This document shows positions 20,635 to 32,590 of a DNA stretch of 64,000 bases, piece by piece. The translations under genes and the position numbers were made by a program. Positions within the stretch are counted from its first letter, which is position 1, and every line of letters starts with the position of its first letter. The DNA is from Leuctra nigra (lineage: Eukaryota; Arthropoda; Insecta; Plecoptera; Leuctridae), in assembly GCA_934045905.1 (NCBI GenBank), contig OW203762.1, positions 15,160,345 through 15,224,344 on the forward strand. Direction: 5' to 3'. The notes under the pieces are model-generated. The model was not told the DNA's origin. It saw nothing but the letters and a program-made list of their open reading frames with translations, and made no database searches.

Positions 20635-21571
20635 CAACACAGACCAGATGGTATAAACAGTAACTGCCCATTTCACTATTATTATACGAGTTTGTAATTA
20701 AAAAATATTGATTAAAAAGATATAATGAAACACATGTGAGGTATTTCTCTCGAACATATCTAAATTTGATCTTTCAGAATGTCAAATTGTTATTATCCAA
20801 GATTCCTAGAGTTATCATGGTTTTCATAGGACACGCCTTCATTCGTCAATACTTTTATCATATTTGGTAAAACCAGGCCTAAGTGATGACAATTGTGGTC
20901 ACTTTCTTGTGTGTAAATGAATAAAAATAAACTGTCTAATAAAAAAGTGGTATTTTGACGTTAACAATCTTTGGTACTACCTTGTTATGTTGAAAAGTAG
21001 AAGCACGCATTTCAATTTCTGCTGTGTCAACGACCAATTCCCAAATATTCGACTCTTTCATAAAAGCATCCATAAAACCAGTCTAAGCATCTTCTATCTC
21101 ATCTGTAAGAGTCCTCGCTATGATGGGAATCTGCTACATAAATATGATAACTGACTCTCTTAGAGCGGTTCTCGACTGTCGTTACAACCATCATGGCTTC
21201 CTTCTTCGACCACATTTCTTGCTCCGTCGAAGTCGCAACGCCAGCCGCACGCAGTCGGCAAGATTTATCTCGGCCATTTGAATCACAGAGCCGGGCTCAG
21301 GTTGCTGGTTCATCAAATCATAATCGCTGGAGCTTATGAGACCTTGCAAGATGAACATTTCATTGATGGACACTTTTAGAAAGATTTCAATGGCAGGGTA
21401 AAAGTAGAATGATCGATCATTTTGATAGTGTGATTGTGTAACTTTAGGCTATGATTATTATTTAGTTTATCAAGATACTCGACGAAAATGCAAAATAAGG
21501 CATTTTCTTTTTCATTTGACAGTTATGTTCAGGTAGTTTCTTGGCAAATTATTTTGTTGTAGTTTAAGTCA
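20635..21571. other. Interval with no gene recognised
   Basis: It is AT-rich; a short frame at 21191-21373 (-) has no recognisable similarity. No promoter or RNA gene can be supported. Confidence 0.55.
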
Positions 21572-21821
21572 ATATCTTTACTTCAGTGGTAGAAGGCCGG
21601 AGTTAATTTCAATGATTCTTGAGGTGAGATCAAAAACCAGTAATTCTACCTTCATCAAATCATATTTCTAATTGTGAAATGCGAATATACTTCGATGTAT
21701 CTGTATTTGTTGACATCAGTCAAGTGGCATTTAATATAACTTGATTACGTAATTCCACAAAAAAGTGCAGCGCACAATCGAATGCTTGAGTTCCGGCCTT
21801 CTACCTCTGAGGTTAAGATAT
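21572..21821. mobile_element. Family C MITE (TAGAAGGCCGGA ends)
   Basis: The ends (ATATCTTTACTTCAGTGGTA... and the inverse of ATATCTTAACCTCAGAGGTA...) match over about 33 bp with a few mismatches, sharing GGTAGAAGGCCGGA. The element is about 250 bp. Relatives are at 63203-63463 and a single end at 23826-23895; the inner block CTCAAGAATCATTGAAATT is shared by all three. Confidence 0.75.
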
Positions 21822-22044
21822 TAATTAATAAAAAATAAGACGTATTGGAAAATTGATTTCAGCATTTAGATTTGGGAATAACTACACGTGTTTCTTAATG
21901 TTTTTCAGGAAAATTGTACCAATGCTATGACAGTAATTGATTGGAAAAATCATTTGCCCTTTCGTTTTAATATTACGTTTATGCATCCAATTTCAAAACT
22001 ACACATGTATTTGTACAAAATGTTAAATCAGTATGATATGTATA

Positions 22045-22790
22045 CATAGGCGTGCGCAGGAGAAATCATTAGGGGGGGCCAAAATGGGCGCCGTCAGGAT
22101 TAATGACAGGGGGTGTAAAGTACAAGAAAAAAAATTGCCACCGGATAAGGGGGGTGTGGGGGGCGCGCCCCCCACCTTGCCCCGCAGGGCGTTTTTTGGT
22201 TTTTTGACGCTTTGAAATCAATTTTGAGACGTTCTGAGGAGCATTTTCTTTAAATTTTTGTTTAAATTTTACACACCTTTTCACTACAATAAGGTGAGGG
22301 GGCCATGCCCCAAAACCTGGCATGGCTGAGCGTTTTTAGTATTTTGGGCACTTCAAAATGAATTTGAAACGTTTTAAGGTGCTTTTTGTTCCCAAAACAT
22401 TTTTTTCACGACATAAAAATATAAATTGATATGAAAGGGTGTTCAGGGGCGAAGCCCCCGAGAAAATATTCTCTGAAGGTCATACATAAGAGCAATTTTG
22501 AGTCATATTAAAAATACATTTTTAGGGGAAAAACCTAGAAATTCATGAAAAATCGTGTTTTTGGAAGGTACCTTGTAGGCATTATTTTCCAAAATTTTGT
22601 GTTTTTGATCAACCTAGTACTTGAGTCTAGTGATTTGTGCAACTCCAGTCTGCTCCGCAGGGAGATTTTTTTTAAACCCATTTAAAACAAAATTTTGACA
22701 CTTTAAGGACCACATTTTATAATTTTTTAGTTGAGGCTGACCCATTAGGGGGGGCCAAGGCCCCCGGCCCCCCCCGTGCGCACGCCTATG
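22045..22790. mobile_element. GC-rich-ended MITE with CATAGGCGTGCGCA termini
   Basis: A 14-bp perfect inverted repeat, CATAGGCGTGCGCA at 22045-22058 and its complement at 22777-22790, bounds a 746-bp element. G-runs (AGGGGGGGCCAA) follow inside both ends. Flanks are TATGTATA-rich on both sides, so the target duplication is ambiguous. Short open frames in it are low-complexity shadows. Elements with these ends are common in insect genomes; the superfamily is not assigned here. Confidence 0.8.
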
Positions 22791-24719
22791 TATGTATAAT
22801 TGAGAGTGAACGCCTTCTGGATTGTGTAGTCAACTGATGCAACGCGATGCAATGAATAATTGAAAGCGAATAACAGTTCGGTTGAATTAACAGTTAGTTG
22901 CAATAACAAGTCTACAGAAGAAAACAGAACACAAAATTATTGAAATTATAATACTGTCATATTTATGGAACTTTACAAAGTAAGACGTGATCATAAAAGA
23001 GATTTAAAATCCAAACTCGTTAAAACTAACTTTTTCATCTCAAAGACTTCCTCCGTTTCTTGGCTAGTTCGTTATTTCCAAAAGTAATATCGAATTTTCT
23101 ATTTAGCTTTTTTCTATTTAACTTTAGGGTCTATATCTCTACGTACTGTATGCAATAAGATTTTCCATCTCAAGAAAATAATAACATAAGGTCAGTATAT
23201 TGTGAACTAGGTCAATCCTTTGCCTTGCTTCGTATATAAAGTTGCACAAAGAATGTGTCCCCGTAACACTATGAATAAAATTCACAGAGGAATAAAATGT
23301 TGCCATTATTGAGTTCTGTGTTACATTTTCGATCAAAAAAGTCCATATTTACTTGTGTTTGTTTTTCTCAACATTCAATCGCCTTACCGGCAGTAAGAGG
23401 CAGCGCGAATAGAATGGTTTTCAAAACACCATAGAGAATAAAATAATATTATGAGATAGAGATAAGCTAAACATTCATTTGACTACCTATCGTTATCATT
23501 AATTTAATACCATAGTCTAAATGTTGATATAAATCCGATTTTCAAGAAAAGTAAAAAGTAAAAAAAAACGGAATTCATGTTATCGTGAAATTCTAATATT
23601 GTCGGTGATAGACACCACACAGATATTCTGAAATAGGGGAAGTTGTCCGTTACACACGGGATATGAATATAAATTGATTCTTATATATTCGAAAATTAGC
23701 AAACGTCTATTTAAAATTTGGCTTAATATTTGTTTTAAATAGTAAATACGTATTCTGTTCAGGTAAAAAAACTATTTGAGTTAAAAAAAATTATGTAAAT
23801 TATTTATTTTAAATATATTATTAAAAAGTCCTCATCTCAAGAATCATTGAAATTGATATCCGCCCTTCTACCTCTGATGTTCTGATGATATGTTTCCTCA
23901 CGAGACATGTAATTTAATTGTAATATTTTACTTATTAAAGTTGATTCCATGTTTCTGTGGATGAACCTGATCAGCACTACAACTGGTGGCGGAGTGGAAT
24001 AATATTTTCAAACTTTACCATCGCCGTGAAACTGAACTTTCATTTCAAAAGAAAGTCTTCACGATAATGATTTCATTTTATTCAATCATGCGTAATTTCT
24101 CTGGAAACAAAAGTGTTACAAAAGCGCAGAACATTGTTTGAAACATGTTGCACTCGTAATTAACTACGCGTGCACGGAAAAATATAATATGTATTATGCA
24201 AGATGACAGGATGTTTTAATGAAAATATTATCACACATTCAAAGATCCATACAACTAAAACATTCTGAACTGGCGTATACTCGTTCTAACAGTAGTAGGA
24301 TGTGGCTTTATTTTAACTTTCGTCACAGTTTGTAAGCTTTTTCACAGCTGTCTACCCTAGAATATTAATTACAAATTCAATGTTTCTACTATCCATGTAC
24401 AAAACGAAACATTTGATACCATTACTTACTTATTGATTATTTAAAACTGCATTGCAAACAAAAGTTAACGTTTACGCATATTGATTCTTCTCTTACTGAT
24501 AAGCTAGGGTTTGAAGCAGCAGAGAAAAGTTGGACTATTCTATTATGTAAGCTTCAATAAAATAAATAATTAGTTTCTTTTTATAAATGTTACAGTTTAC
24601 AATGTCTTACCAATGTTGAACAATAAAATACGCCATCAAAACTAAATGTATCTGATTATTTCCCAACATTTAACATTGTTGTAATTTACATAAACGTTCA
24701 ACATTGCTGTGATCCCAGT
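22791..24719. other. AT-rich interval with one MITE end
   Basis: At 23826-23895 the sequence CTCAAGAATCATTGAAATTG followed by CCGCCCTTCTACCTCTGATG is a single end of a family C MITE; the other end is not found. Nothing else is recognised. Confidence 0.55.
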
Positions 24720-24785
24720 TTTATGACGTCAGAATCCCGATGAGAGAAAGTTATATAAAGCCATTTTGTGTTGGTCCTTCACCTT
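24720..24785 (+). promoter_or_regulatory. Candidate core promoter with CRE and TATA box
   Basis: TGACGTCAG at 24724-24732 is a CRE; TTATATAAAG near 24750 is a good TATA box 20 bp further on, and a pyrimidine-rich possible start (GGTCCTTCACC) lies about 25 bp downstream. An open frame follows with ATG at 24793, but it soon enters a poly-C tract and its product is not recognisable. No transcript can be proved. Confidence 0.3.
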
Positions 24786-24933
24786 CGATTTCATGAATCC
24801 AGGTTCTCTTCTCTTTGTTTATTCTCTCTTTGGTCCGAGTAAAGACCAGGCCTGGTTCGGTCACAGCTGCGGGCAAGGTTTCGACCAGACTCCGCTTGGT
24901 CAAAGATTAATTCTGATTCACGCAGCCCCGCGG

Positions 24934-24951
24934 CCCCCCCCCCCCCCCCCC
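24934..24951 (+). repeat. Poly-C tract (18 C)
   Basis: An uninterrupted run of 18 C, followed by A and six more C. It creates false proline- and glycine-rich frames on the two strands. Confidence 0.95.
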
Positions 24952-26532
24952 ACCCCCCACAAGACAAGGGATCTTTCAGCTTCTTGTTCTTCGAGAATAG
25001 TTTTAAAAAACACTTTAGCCCCGGCAAAGTTGATTCGAAGTAGATAATCTTTCTGCACACATCTTTGAAAAACGTGCCGCTTGCAGTGTTCTCGGTCTAC
25101 GTCAACTTTGTGGGAAAATGCCCGTCTTTTTACCCTGAAGCTGTCAAGAAAGTATAATGTACTTTCTGAACTGGAAGAGACGCTTTTAATATATAACAGA
25201 AAGTATAAGAAAAGGCACAAAGAAAATGGTATTGATTAAATTCATTATAAATTGCGAACTATTATCTTGTTTTACACAAAATACATAATAATTATTTTCT
25301 TTTCTTTCTTCTGAGAGCCGAGACGTAGCCAACAAAACATTTAACATGAACAATGTGGTACTGAAATAAGCAATTCACAATTAATATCAATAACAAATTT
25401 AAATAATCGGCCGCCACCTGGTTCCAAACCACTGACCACGAACTATTTCATAGGACCCTAAAGCCACAGCTTGTTAGCACATTTGGAAACGAACTCAAAG
25501 CGTCAAAGGGTAGTGACCGATCGTCACTATGTAAGAAGGTACCTAAAATGGAACACTATTCAAATTGAAAGTGTAATGTATTATGCTTACTATTCGCAAT
25601 CTGTAGATTGTAACACTAACAGTATTGTTCATAAAACCTGCCCAAACAATACCGGTAATTTTTTATGAATACTGCCACCATCCTGATAGCACGCAGAATA
25701 GCTGTTATTCTCTGCTTTTTGACGGTATTTTATAGTTGTCCTACCTGGGAAATTGAATAGGCTTCGGAGATATCTTTAGTACTAAGAGGAATCACTCATT
25801 GCAAAAATACATCGATTTACCTCAATAAAGTTATAAATCTGACAAAATGTCCGTCCTCAGGTGGAAAATTCAATGATTTTGCATTGCTGATATAAAACAA
25901 AAGAAGATCGTGCAAGCTATAGGCGATGAATCCACACGAACCTTGGATAGTAAATGTTTCATCTCGTCAATTTGCTGCAAGTAACAGATACAAGTGTAGA
26001 GACGCTCTCTTGATCTTCTATAATTGTCTGATATTGAAGTGCTAGATAACACCTGAAGTGCCTTGTGGGTATTGGGGGTTGTACTGACTCGGCTACAGAG
26101 CATCCAATCTGCAACAACGCTCCAAGCAACTTTCTGCAGCATCCAAGAGATGAATTGTACTGCATCGATTCATGGAACTTCATTATTAAATCTTCAATAT
26201 TGTTTGACGACGAGACAATGAAATGGATTAATTACACTTTTGTGTTGTGATAGAAACTGTAATCTTGTTTTAATCGATACCACTACAATATGGTAAACAA
26301 ATATACACTTTGTTTTACTCGTTTTAACATGAATGATACTGACTTTGGTATTGAGCTTCTCCTTAATTAAAAATCTCAAATCTGAATGAGTGAAAAGTGT
26401 TAACTTCCTTTTGAAGTACTGATGTTTGTGTTTTGACGGCCAGTTGCTGAGCGAAATTGCCGTATTCATCTATAAACGCAGAATTGCATACATTCTGATT
26501 ATTATTTAGCAACAGCCGATAAACAATGATCA
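24952..26532. other. Interval without a recognised gene
   Basis: Near 25415-25470 a weak tRNA-like segment (TGGTTCCAAACCACTGACCACGAAC) lies on the minus strand but lacks a convincing A box. The overlapping short frames at 25870-26250 look like chance. Confidence 0.5.
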
Positions 26533-28871
26533 TCTAGTGGAGCGGTCGCTCCACCCAGCCAAGTCGTACCGTACACTCACACTCACTCAACATACCGTAA
26601 ATGACTAATAAACTGAGGAGCAGACCAACCACTTTTACTGTAAGCAACAACATGGCATTTTCGGCCTACTGGATCTTAAAATTGGAAAATCTCACATTGT
26701 TGCGATATATCTTAATTTCGAGCTATGGCCCACCCCACTACATATACCAAATTAGGGAACAATATGTTATGCCGTTTGCGAGCTAGAGGGCCGAGAAAAC
26801 AGTGAAATTACACCACTTTCTGATTCTGATGATATCAGGAAACGTTGCTATCACCGCCACAGCCTAAACGGCTAAACCGATCGACCTGAAACTTTTACCA
26901 CATATGCACTTTTGGCGTCTGAAGATACCTTGCCTCTTGTGATTTTTTGTGCCGCCATTTTTAAACCGGAAGTGACGTCATAACTCAAAAACGTCTGGAC
27001 CGATTAGAACGAAATTAGCGCCATTCGATTTAGATGGTCATCTTTATGAAGTATCAATAAAAAAAATATTATTTTCTTATTTTCTAAACCGGAAGTGACG
27101 TCATAAATACGCAATATTTAACTTATTTCAACAAATTATACTTAAAATACGTACATAATTAACTTACATTGTAACATAGACAATACAATTTATATATTCA
27201 AGGTAGCAGTGTTCTCGGCCGTCATTCCTGAAACCGGAAGTGACGTCATATATCTAAAACGCCTGTACCGATTGCAACTGAACTAGCTCCTGCGTATTCA
27301 TTCTGCTATTTATTTGAAAAATCAATTGTGAAAAATGAATAAATAAATTAATGGTACCGGAAATGGCGGCAGGAACCACTAAATGAAACCGGAAGTGACG
27401 TCATATATTACAAACGGCATGACCGATTTTACGGAAATATAGGGATTAGGAATTCAGATGGTCGTTCATGAAGGTATCAACTAGATAAAACTAGATTGTT
27501 TTCTTATTACCTATACCGGAATTCGGCCGCTATTTCAAAACCGGAAGTGACGTCATGTATCGAAAACGGCTGGATCGATTATAACGAAACTTAAGCTATT
27601 CTTCTTGGATAATCATTTTCATCTTATACCAAACGCAACTTTTCATAGTAACCAAATCGGTTGAGGCGTATTTTTTTAAAGAAATTAGTCCCTGCTCGGA
27701 CATGTGCTACAAGCTGTATGAATAAACTAACAAAAGAAGTGATATCCCAGAAAAAACACTCCGTGTAAAAATACCAGCCAAGTCTCTTTAACTATAAAAA
27801 AAAATAGACGAAATCTAAAAATTCAGCACTGAAAAGGAGTGATATCAAAAAAGGAGCCAAGTCAACGAATTTTCCAAATTTTAATCGTACCATTGAAATA
27901 AAAATATCAACCCCCGAGAAATACTTAAAAAAAGGACTTGGCGCATCGTTTTTTTAAAGACATTTTTTTATTCTTAAGCTTATGCCACTCACATACTACG
28001 TAGTTCAGAAATGCCTAGAAAAATTGGGACAAAACTTTCAAATTAAATATTGAACATTCTGTAAAATATTTTAAATTTAAATATAAGTACGCAAAGAAAC
28101 ATAGCATTGTCTTACAAGCAATAAATACAGAACAGTTGTGTTTGTGATTGGGAGGTACCTATAGTTTTGTGGGTACATCAACATACCTACTACAGCATTA
28201 TACTTTGAACCTTCTCGCCGTGTAATTAATTGCTATTAATTAACATTTTATACCAAAAAAATTCATAAATTACATAACGTATTACTTTAGATAAAAATCT
28301 AGTCAGTAATTATTTGAGCAGCATGGCTCAGTGCACTAGTCACTTATACAAATCTCATTGACGGCCTTCTTGTAATGAGCGCTTTCGCTATTTCCCTCAG
28401 TCACGATATTGAGAAGTATGATTGATTAATATGACCCTAGAAATAGTGGCAATAACGAATAGACTAGGCCGCTTCCGTTTATTCGTTATTCGTTTATCCG
28501 TTTATTTCCTCTGAATATTGACAAAATACCAAAACTGCCAGTAGGTAAGAGTACTAGTTATATTAAAACGTAGTATGATTCGTCGATAATGAATGTGATA
28601 TACTCAGGAAAATATACTTGTAGAGTTCTTCCTATACTTTTAGGATAGAAAAGTGTCTTTAAAAAAACGATGCGCCAAGTCCTTTTTTTAAGTATTTCTC
28701 GGGGGTTGATATTTTTATTTCAATGGTACGATTAAAATTTGGAAAATTCGTTGACTTGGCTCCTTTTTTGATATCACTCCTTTTCAGTGCTGAATTTTTA
28801 GATTTCTTCTATTTTTTTTTATAGTTAAAGAGACTTGGCTGGTATTTTTACACGGAGTGTTTTTTCTGGGA
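26533..28871 (-). mobile_element. Family A Helitron-like repeat, full-length copy 1
   Basis: This is the 2,339-bp reference copy. Its 3' end (26533) is TCTAG, then GTGGAGCGGTCGCTCCAC, then CCAGCCAAGTCG. Five ETS/CRE modules follow. The 5' part is a fold-back: arms at about 27744-27962 and 28652-28871 are near-identical complements around a spacer of about 690 bp. Each arm holds CCAGCCAAGTC, the inverse of the GACTTGGCTGG next to the hairpin. The flanks fit insertion between A and T with no target duplication. Subterminal inverted repeats, a terminal hairpin and roughly 150-bp internal modules are the plan of HINE/DINE-1-type Helitron relatives. Nothing is encoded. Confidence 0.85.
26966..27556 (+). 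promoter_or_regulatory. Array of five ETS/CRE composite sites
   Basis: CCGGAAGTGACGTCAT occurs exactly at 26966, 27089, 27234, 27389 and 27541, spaced 123-155 bp. CCGGAAGT is the consensus for ETS/GABP factors and TGACGTCA the consensus CRE for CREB/ATF; overlapped in this way they form a known cooperative site in animal promoters. Whether the sites work here is not known. Confidence 0.6.
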
Positions 28872-30714
28872 TTTGGCTTACCTTACATACAAAAGAAAAA
28901 TATAACAAACAATCAGAAATCTTAGAGAATTCTAAATAAAACTTTTAATTAAATAACAAACAAAAACTAGATAAACTAGAAATGTAGTTGAAATAGTAAT
29001 AAACATAAATCATGAACGTGATGTTCCAAGATGTGTCTGTAAGAATACTTTCAAATTGTATGCAAAAAAGACACCATACATCTTGTCTAAATTAATTTTG
29101 GTTTGATCTTCGCATTGTTTATTTCATTCAACAAAACTACCTACTTTAATGTAAGTAATGTCATTGGAACAAGAAATGTATTTACATTTTTTAAATAATA
29201 GTTGTAATAAGATTGTCATAATAGCAGAGCAGTAGCATTAGGGATTGCAAATGGAAAGTTCTGGTTTTGTATCCAAATAGGTTGGGACGGAGCAGGGGTT
29301 CAATCGCTGACATTCTATTATCATAAATATTGTATCGAGAGCCGATATAATGACAGTAAAATATTATCAAAAGAAAATTGTATTTTTTTATATATAACAA
29401 AACATATATAATTTTGAATAATATATTTCTCATATGAAGATTTCGATACGATATGACGGATGGAAAAGAGGATATCACATTCTAAACGAACTCATGTATT
29501 CAATCAACTTCAAGAGATTTTATGTCAAACAATTGCAGAATCCAATAAGAAACGATCAAACGATAGTAATATGCTGACTCTGCCATTCTTAGTGCTGCAC
29601 CTTTCATTACAAGCAGTATCTGCTAAATTGCATTCCGAAGTTTAGGAACTGCTCTTGTCATTTGCATGTATTCAATTTATTCGTAAAGTTTGACTGCTGT
29701 TTTTCTTGTTTCTGAATCAGTTTCGTGTTTGTGTTATGCAGTGGAGTCGAGAGGGCGTGTGTAAGTAGCTACTTCCAGTTCAGTGTTGAAGAATGTTTTT
29801 GTGCTTTGCTCAAAAGAACATTATTTGAATTGCATTTAAGGAATTCGACGTGTTTGAATAAGTCAAAAGCGAATGTAGTTTAAATACACGGTACAATTGA
29901 GAATATACGTATTTAATTTCTACTTAACATAATAGGCAACATCTTACAGATTATCGAATAATAAGAAGAACAACATATAATTTTAAAAAAACTGTGCGTA
30001 CAATCAAGTTTCAACATTTCTGTACCTTGTTATTAAATCTAAATGGTTGAAGGAATTCTTAGATAATGTCACTGGAATTAAAATGTATCGTGTAGAAAAT
30101 TAGCATTTTCTGTTTCGATACAAATGTCTCCCTTTGAAATAACAAGACGCTAACATTACTTGATTCTAATATCCCTGCGTCTCTATTTGAGACGCTACTC
30201 CGTAGGCTTCCCACTTATACAAACCAAACCTACGGCTATCTTAAATCTCCGAAAATGGAGAAATCGCATGCTATTATATTAATAAACACAACAATTTCAC
30301 GTCAATACAAAACTAATCCGTTATTTTTATCCGAATTATCCCGACCAAATGGTGGCTACAACATTATGGAGTCCAGAATGTAGTGAAATGCAAGGAGATC
30401 ATGTGATAAGGGATTCTAGGTCAGAAGTGGAGCGATTTCAGTTGACAAACTCAAACTCAAACTTAATTATGCTGCATTCTGTGTATCTTAATTATATTAC
30501 AAGCACTAGAATATACTTTTAAGTATTTGAGACATCTGCCCTAACAAATGGATGAATAATACATATTTTATGCAGATATTTATATTTATATTTATAAACT
30601 GATGGTTAAATCAATAGAAATATTACAAATTTATGTCTAAGATTAAAACAAAGGAACTAAGTTTCTTTTGTATAGGGCGATATTAGATCCCATAGTAATA
30701 TGGAGCATAAGCTT
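28872..30714. other. Interval without a recognised gene
   Basis: It is AT-rich. A splice-like pair (acceptor ending at 29741, donor GTAAGT at 29761) brackets 19 bases and is described as a finding. The frames at 29191-29478 (-) and 29460-29645 (+) are unremarkable. Confidence 0.5.
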
Positions 30715-31080
30715 GGCAGATGACAGAGAAGTTGGGATCGGTTGGAAGCCCTAGAAATGGACCATCTTCGAGATCGAGCGCACTTAATACTCGAATAAGA
30801 GAGGAATTGGGGTCCGTCAACACTATTGTGGATAGACTCGAGACTAGGCAGCTAGTGTGGTATGGACATGTCAGGAGAATGCAGGAAGAGAGGTGGTCAA
30901 GTATGATGTTGGGATTCCAGCCTCCGTACAGAAGGAAGCATGGACGCCCGAGGAGCTCCTGGAAGGATGGAGTTTAGAGGGCAATGGAGGCAAGGGGTTT
31001 GGAAGAGGCTGATTAGGGAGGATTGGGATAAATGGAGGTTGAGATGCCAGAAACAGCAGTCTGTAAATCCTCGTAAAAAA
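30715..31080 (+). pseudogene. C-terminal fragment of a LINE reverse transcriptase ORF
   Basis: The frame 30720-30977 encodes TRIREELGSVNTIVDRLETR then QLVWYGHVRRMQEERWSSMM, the typical tail of non-LTR polymerase ORFs (R-Q-L-x-W-Y-G-H-V-x-R-M). The similarity continues in another frame to about 31075 (EEDWDKWRLRCQKQQSVNP), so there is at least one frameshift. The RT core is missing. The type fits the LINE at 219-1720, but a shared copy cannot be shown. Confidence 0.75.
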
Positions 31081-31369
31081 TCTATGATTTGAAGCACATT
31101 ATTTGCAGAATCTAAGAAACAAATTGCATAACTTCCAACCTATAAAAGCACTCCTCTTAAGCAGTGGGCAGTGATTTTTATGAGCTTTCAGAATATACCC
31201 TCAATTTTTAGACAATATGGACAGAAAGTCTTAAAAAACGCAATTGAAATATCGATCTGTATGGAATATAGATACAAGTTTCAACATAAAACTTCGTTTT
31301 TATCAGTTTCATCCGAATGTGACTTATAGCGTTCTTTCTCTGTACCCTTTAAATAGGTCTCTTATCCAA

Positions 31370-31553
31370 TAAATGAAAAAAATAGCACTGAAAATAAGAG
31401 ATATCAAGAGTCAAGTCTAATCCAAAAATTAGTTTTGAAAGCAAAAAATTACATCATTTGACCCTATTTGATATCACTTCTTTTCAGTGTCCAATGATAA
31501 CTTTTTCTATAGGAGAGGAGTGATTACTGATGTTACACGGAGTGTTTTATTGG
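31370..31553. mobile_element. Diverged family A fold-back unit
   Basis: The end TTACACGGAGTGTTTTATTGG, the block GATATCACTTCTTTTCAGTG and its inverse near 31390 (CACTGAAAATAAGAGATATC) are relics of the family A arms. It is much shorter than the other units and lies alone, without modules or hairpin. Confidence 0.6.
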
Positions 31554-31744
31554 TGAGAAGTTAGTCAGTTTGTCATCTTGTATTCTGCTAATAATATTGC
31601 CCTACAAAACTTATAACGTCAGAACTTTGTTATGTTTCTCTTTATTTTACTTGTGAAGGGGAGTTAGCGCGAGGTTAATTGAAAGTAGGTGTGCGGAATA
31701 TCCAGTTAGCACAGTTAGTATGTGAAATAAACTAATTGTTTAGA

Positions 31745-31785
31745 TCACAAGGAAAACGCTTCGTAACACGTTGATAAGCGAGCAT
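31745..31785 (-). mobile_element. Family B Helitron 3' end, fragment
   Basis: AAGGAAAACGCTTCGTAACACGTTGATAAGCGAGCA is the diverged inverse of the Helitron 3' end; no body is recognisable to the right before the SINE. Confidence 0.55.
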
Positions 31786-31857
31786 TCGTGTGAAAGTAAA
31801 ATCAAATAGGTACGACAAAGGAGAAGTGATAATTTATTTAAATACATTTAGGACGTA

Positions 31858-31990
31858 AGTATGGTTGGGAAGGGGGCGGTCGAGGCACGTCTGTAGTGTA
31901 CCTTCCCGGCATTTGTCTGTCGACTGAGAGAATACCTCGAAAAAGCTTCAGTCTAAAAGGACGACCGCGGGAATCGAGCCCGAACGCGAA
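31858..31990 (-). repeat. tRNA-derived SINE, partial copy
   Basis: The reverse complement reads GGGCTCGATTCCCGCGGTCG (B box) followed by the body with AGTCGACAGACAAATGCCGG and GGAAGGTAC, as in the copies at 49347-49612 and 57853-58137. The A box and the 3' tail are missing. Confidence 0.75.
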
Positions 31991-32294
31991 TATTTTTCAA
32001 GAAAAGACTTCGTAAATGGGAGAAAAAATTATTTTTATAAAATTCCAGTTTCAACTTTTTTGAAGTGTAATAAATGGTTCATCTAACTAGATTATCTTTA
32101 AAAATGTCTTTCACGATAGTTCTGGAATGAAATTGGGGTTGGGAAAACCCCCTAGAGTAAAAAAAATTGCGTTTTTTTAAATTCGAAATAGAACAAATTT
32201 ACTGTTAATTTATTATTTATTTTAAAGATGTAGTAGCTGTCAGAACACAGTAAGTATACTACACTTCTAAATCAGAACTGTTCTATTTGTATAA

Positions 32295-32450
32295 GGGCCG
32301 GTATTACCAAAGTTAATCTGAGCCGGATTAACTAAATATTGGACTAAATTGGCGGCCCAGCCAATCAGATATCTCATAATGATTGAAACAGTTGAATTTA
32401 GTCCAAAAGTTAGTTAATCCAGCACAATTTAACTTTGGTAATACCGGGCC
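32295..32450. mobile_element. PIF/Harbinger-like fold-back MITE with TAA duplication
   Basis: GGGCCGGTATTACCAAAGTT at 32295 is repeated in inverse at the right end (ending CCGGGCC at 32450), and the arms run on for about 60 bp through CCGGATTAACTAA and TTGGACTAAATT with few mismatches. TAA flanks both ends (32292-32294 and 32451-32453). The 3-bp target and GGGCC-type end fit PIF/Harbinger MITEs. It is 156 bp and non-coding. Confidence 0.85.
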
Positions 32451-32521
32451 TAAATAAGTTATTCGAGTTTTTGTCACAGTCAATTAACGTCCCATTTACA
32501 AAGTCTTTGCCAGAAAAATTA

Positions 32522-32590
32522 TCGCTCCCGTACCTCCGGAATACAAGTTCAGAGCGTTACCTCTGAGCCACACCCGTCCAGTCAGACCAC
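32522..32590 (-). repeat. tRNA-derived SINE, head fragment
   Basis: The reverse complement reads GTGTGGCTCAGAGGTAACGC, TCTGAACTTGTATTCCGGAG, matching the A-box half of the SINE at 57853. The B box and body are absent. Confidence 0.65.
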
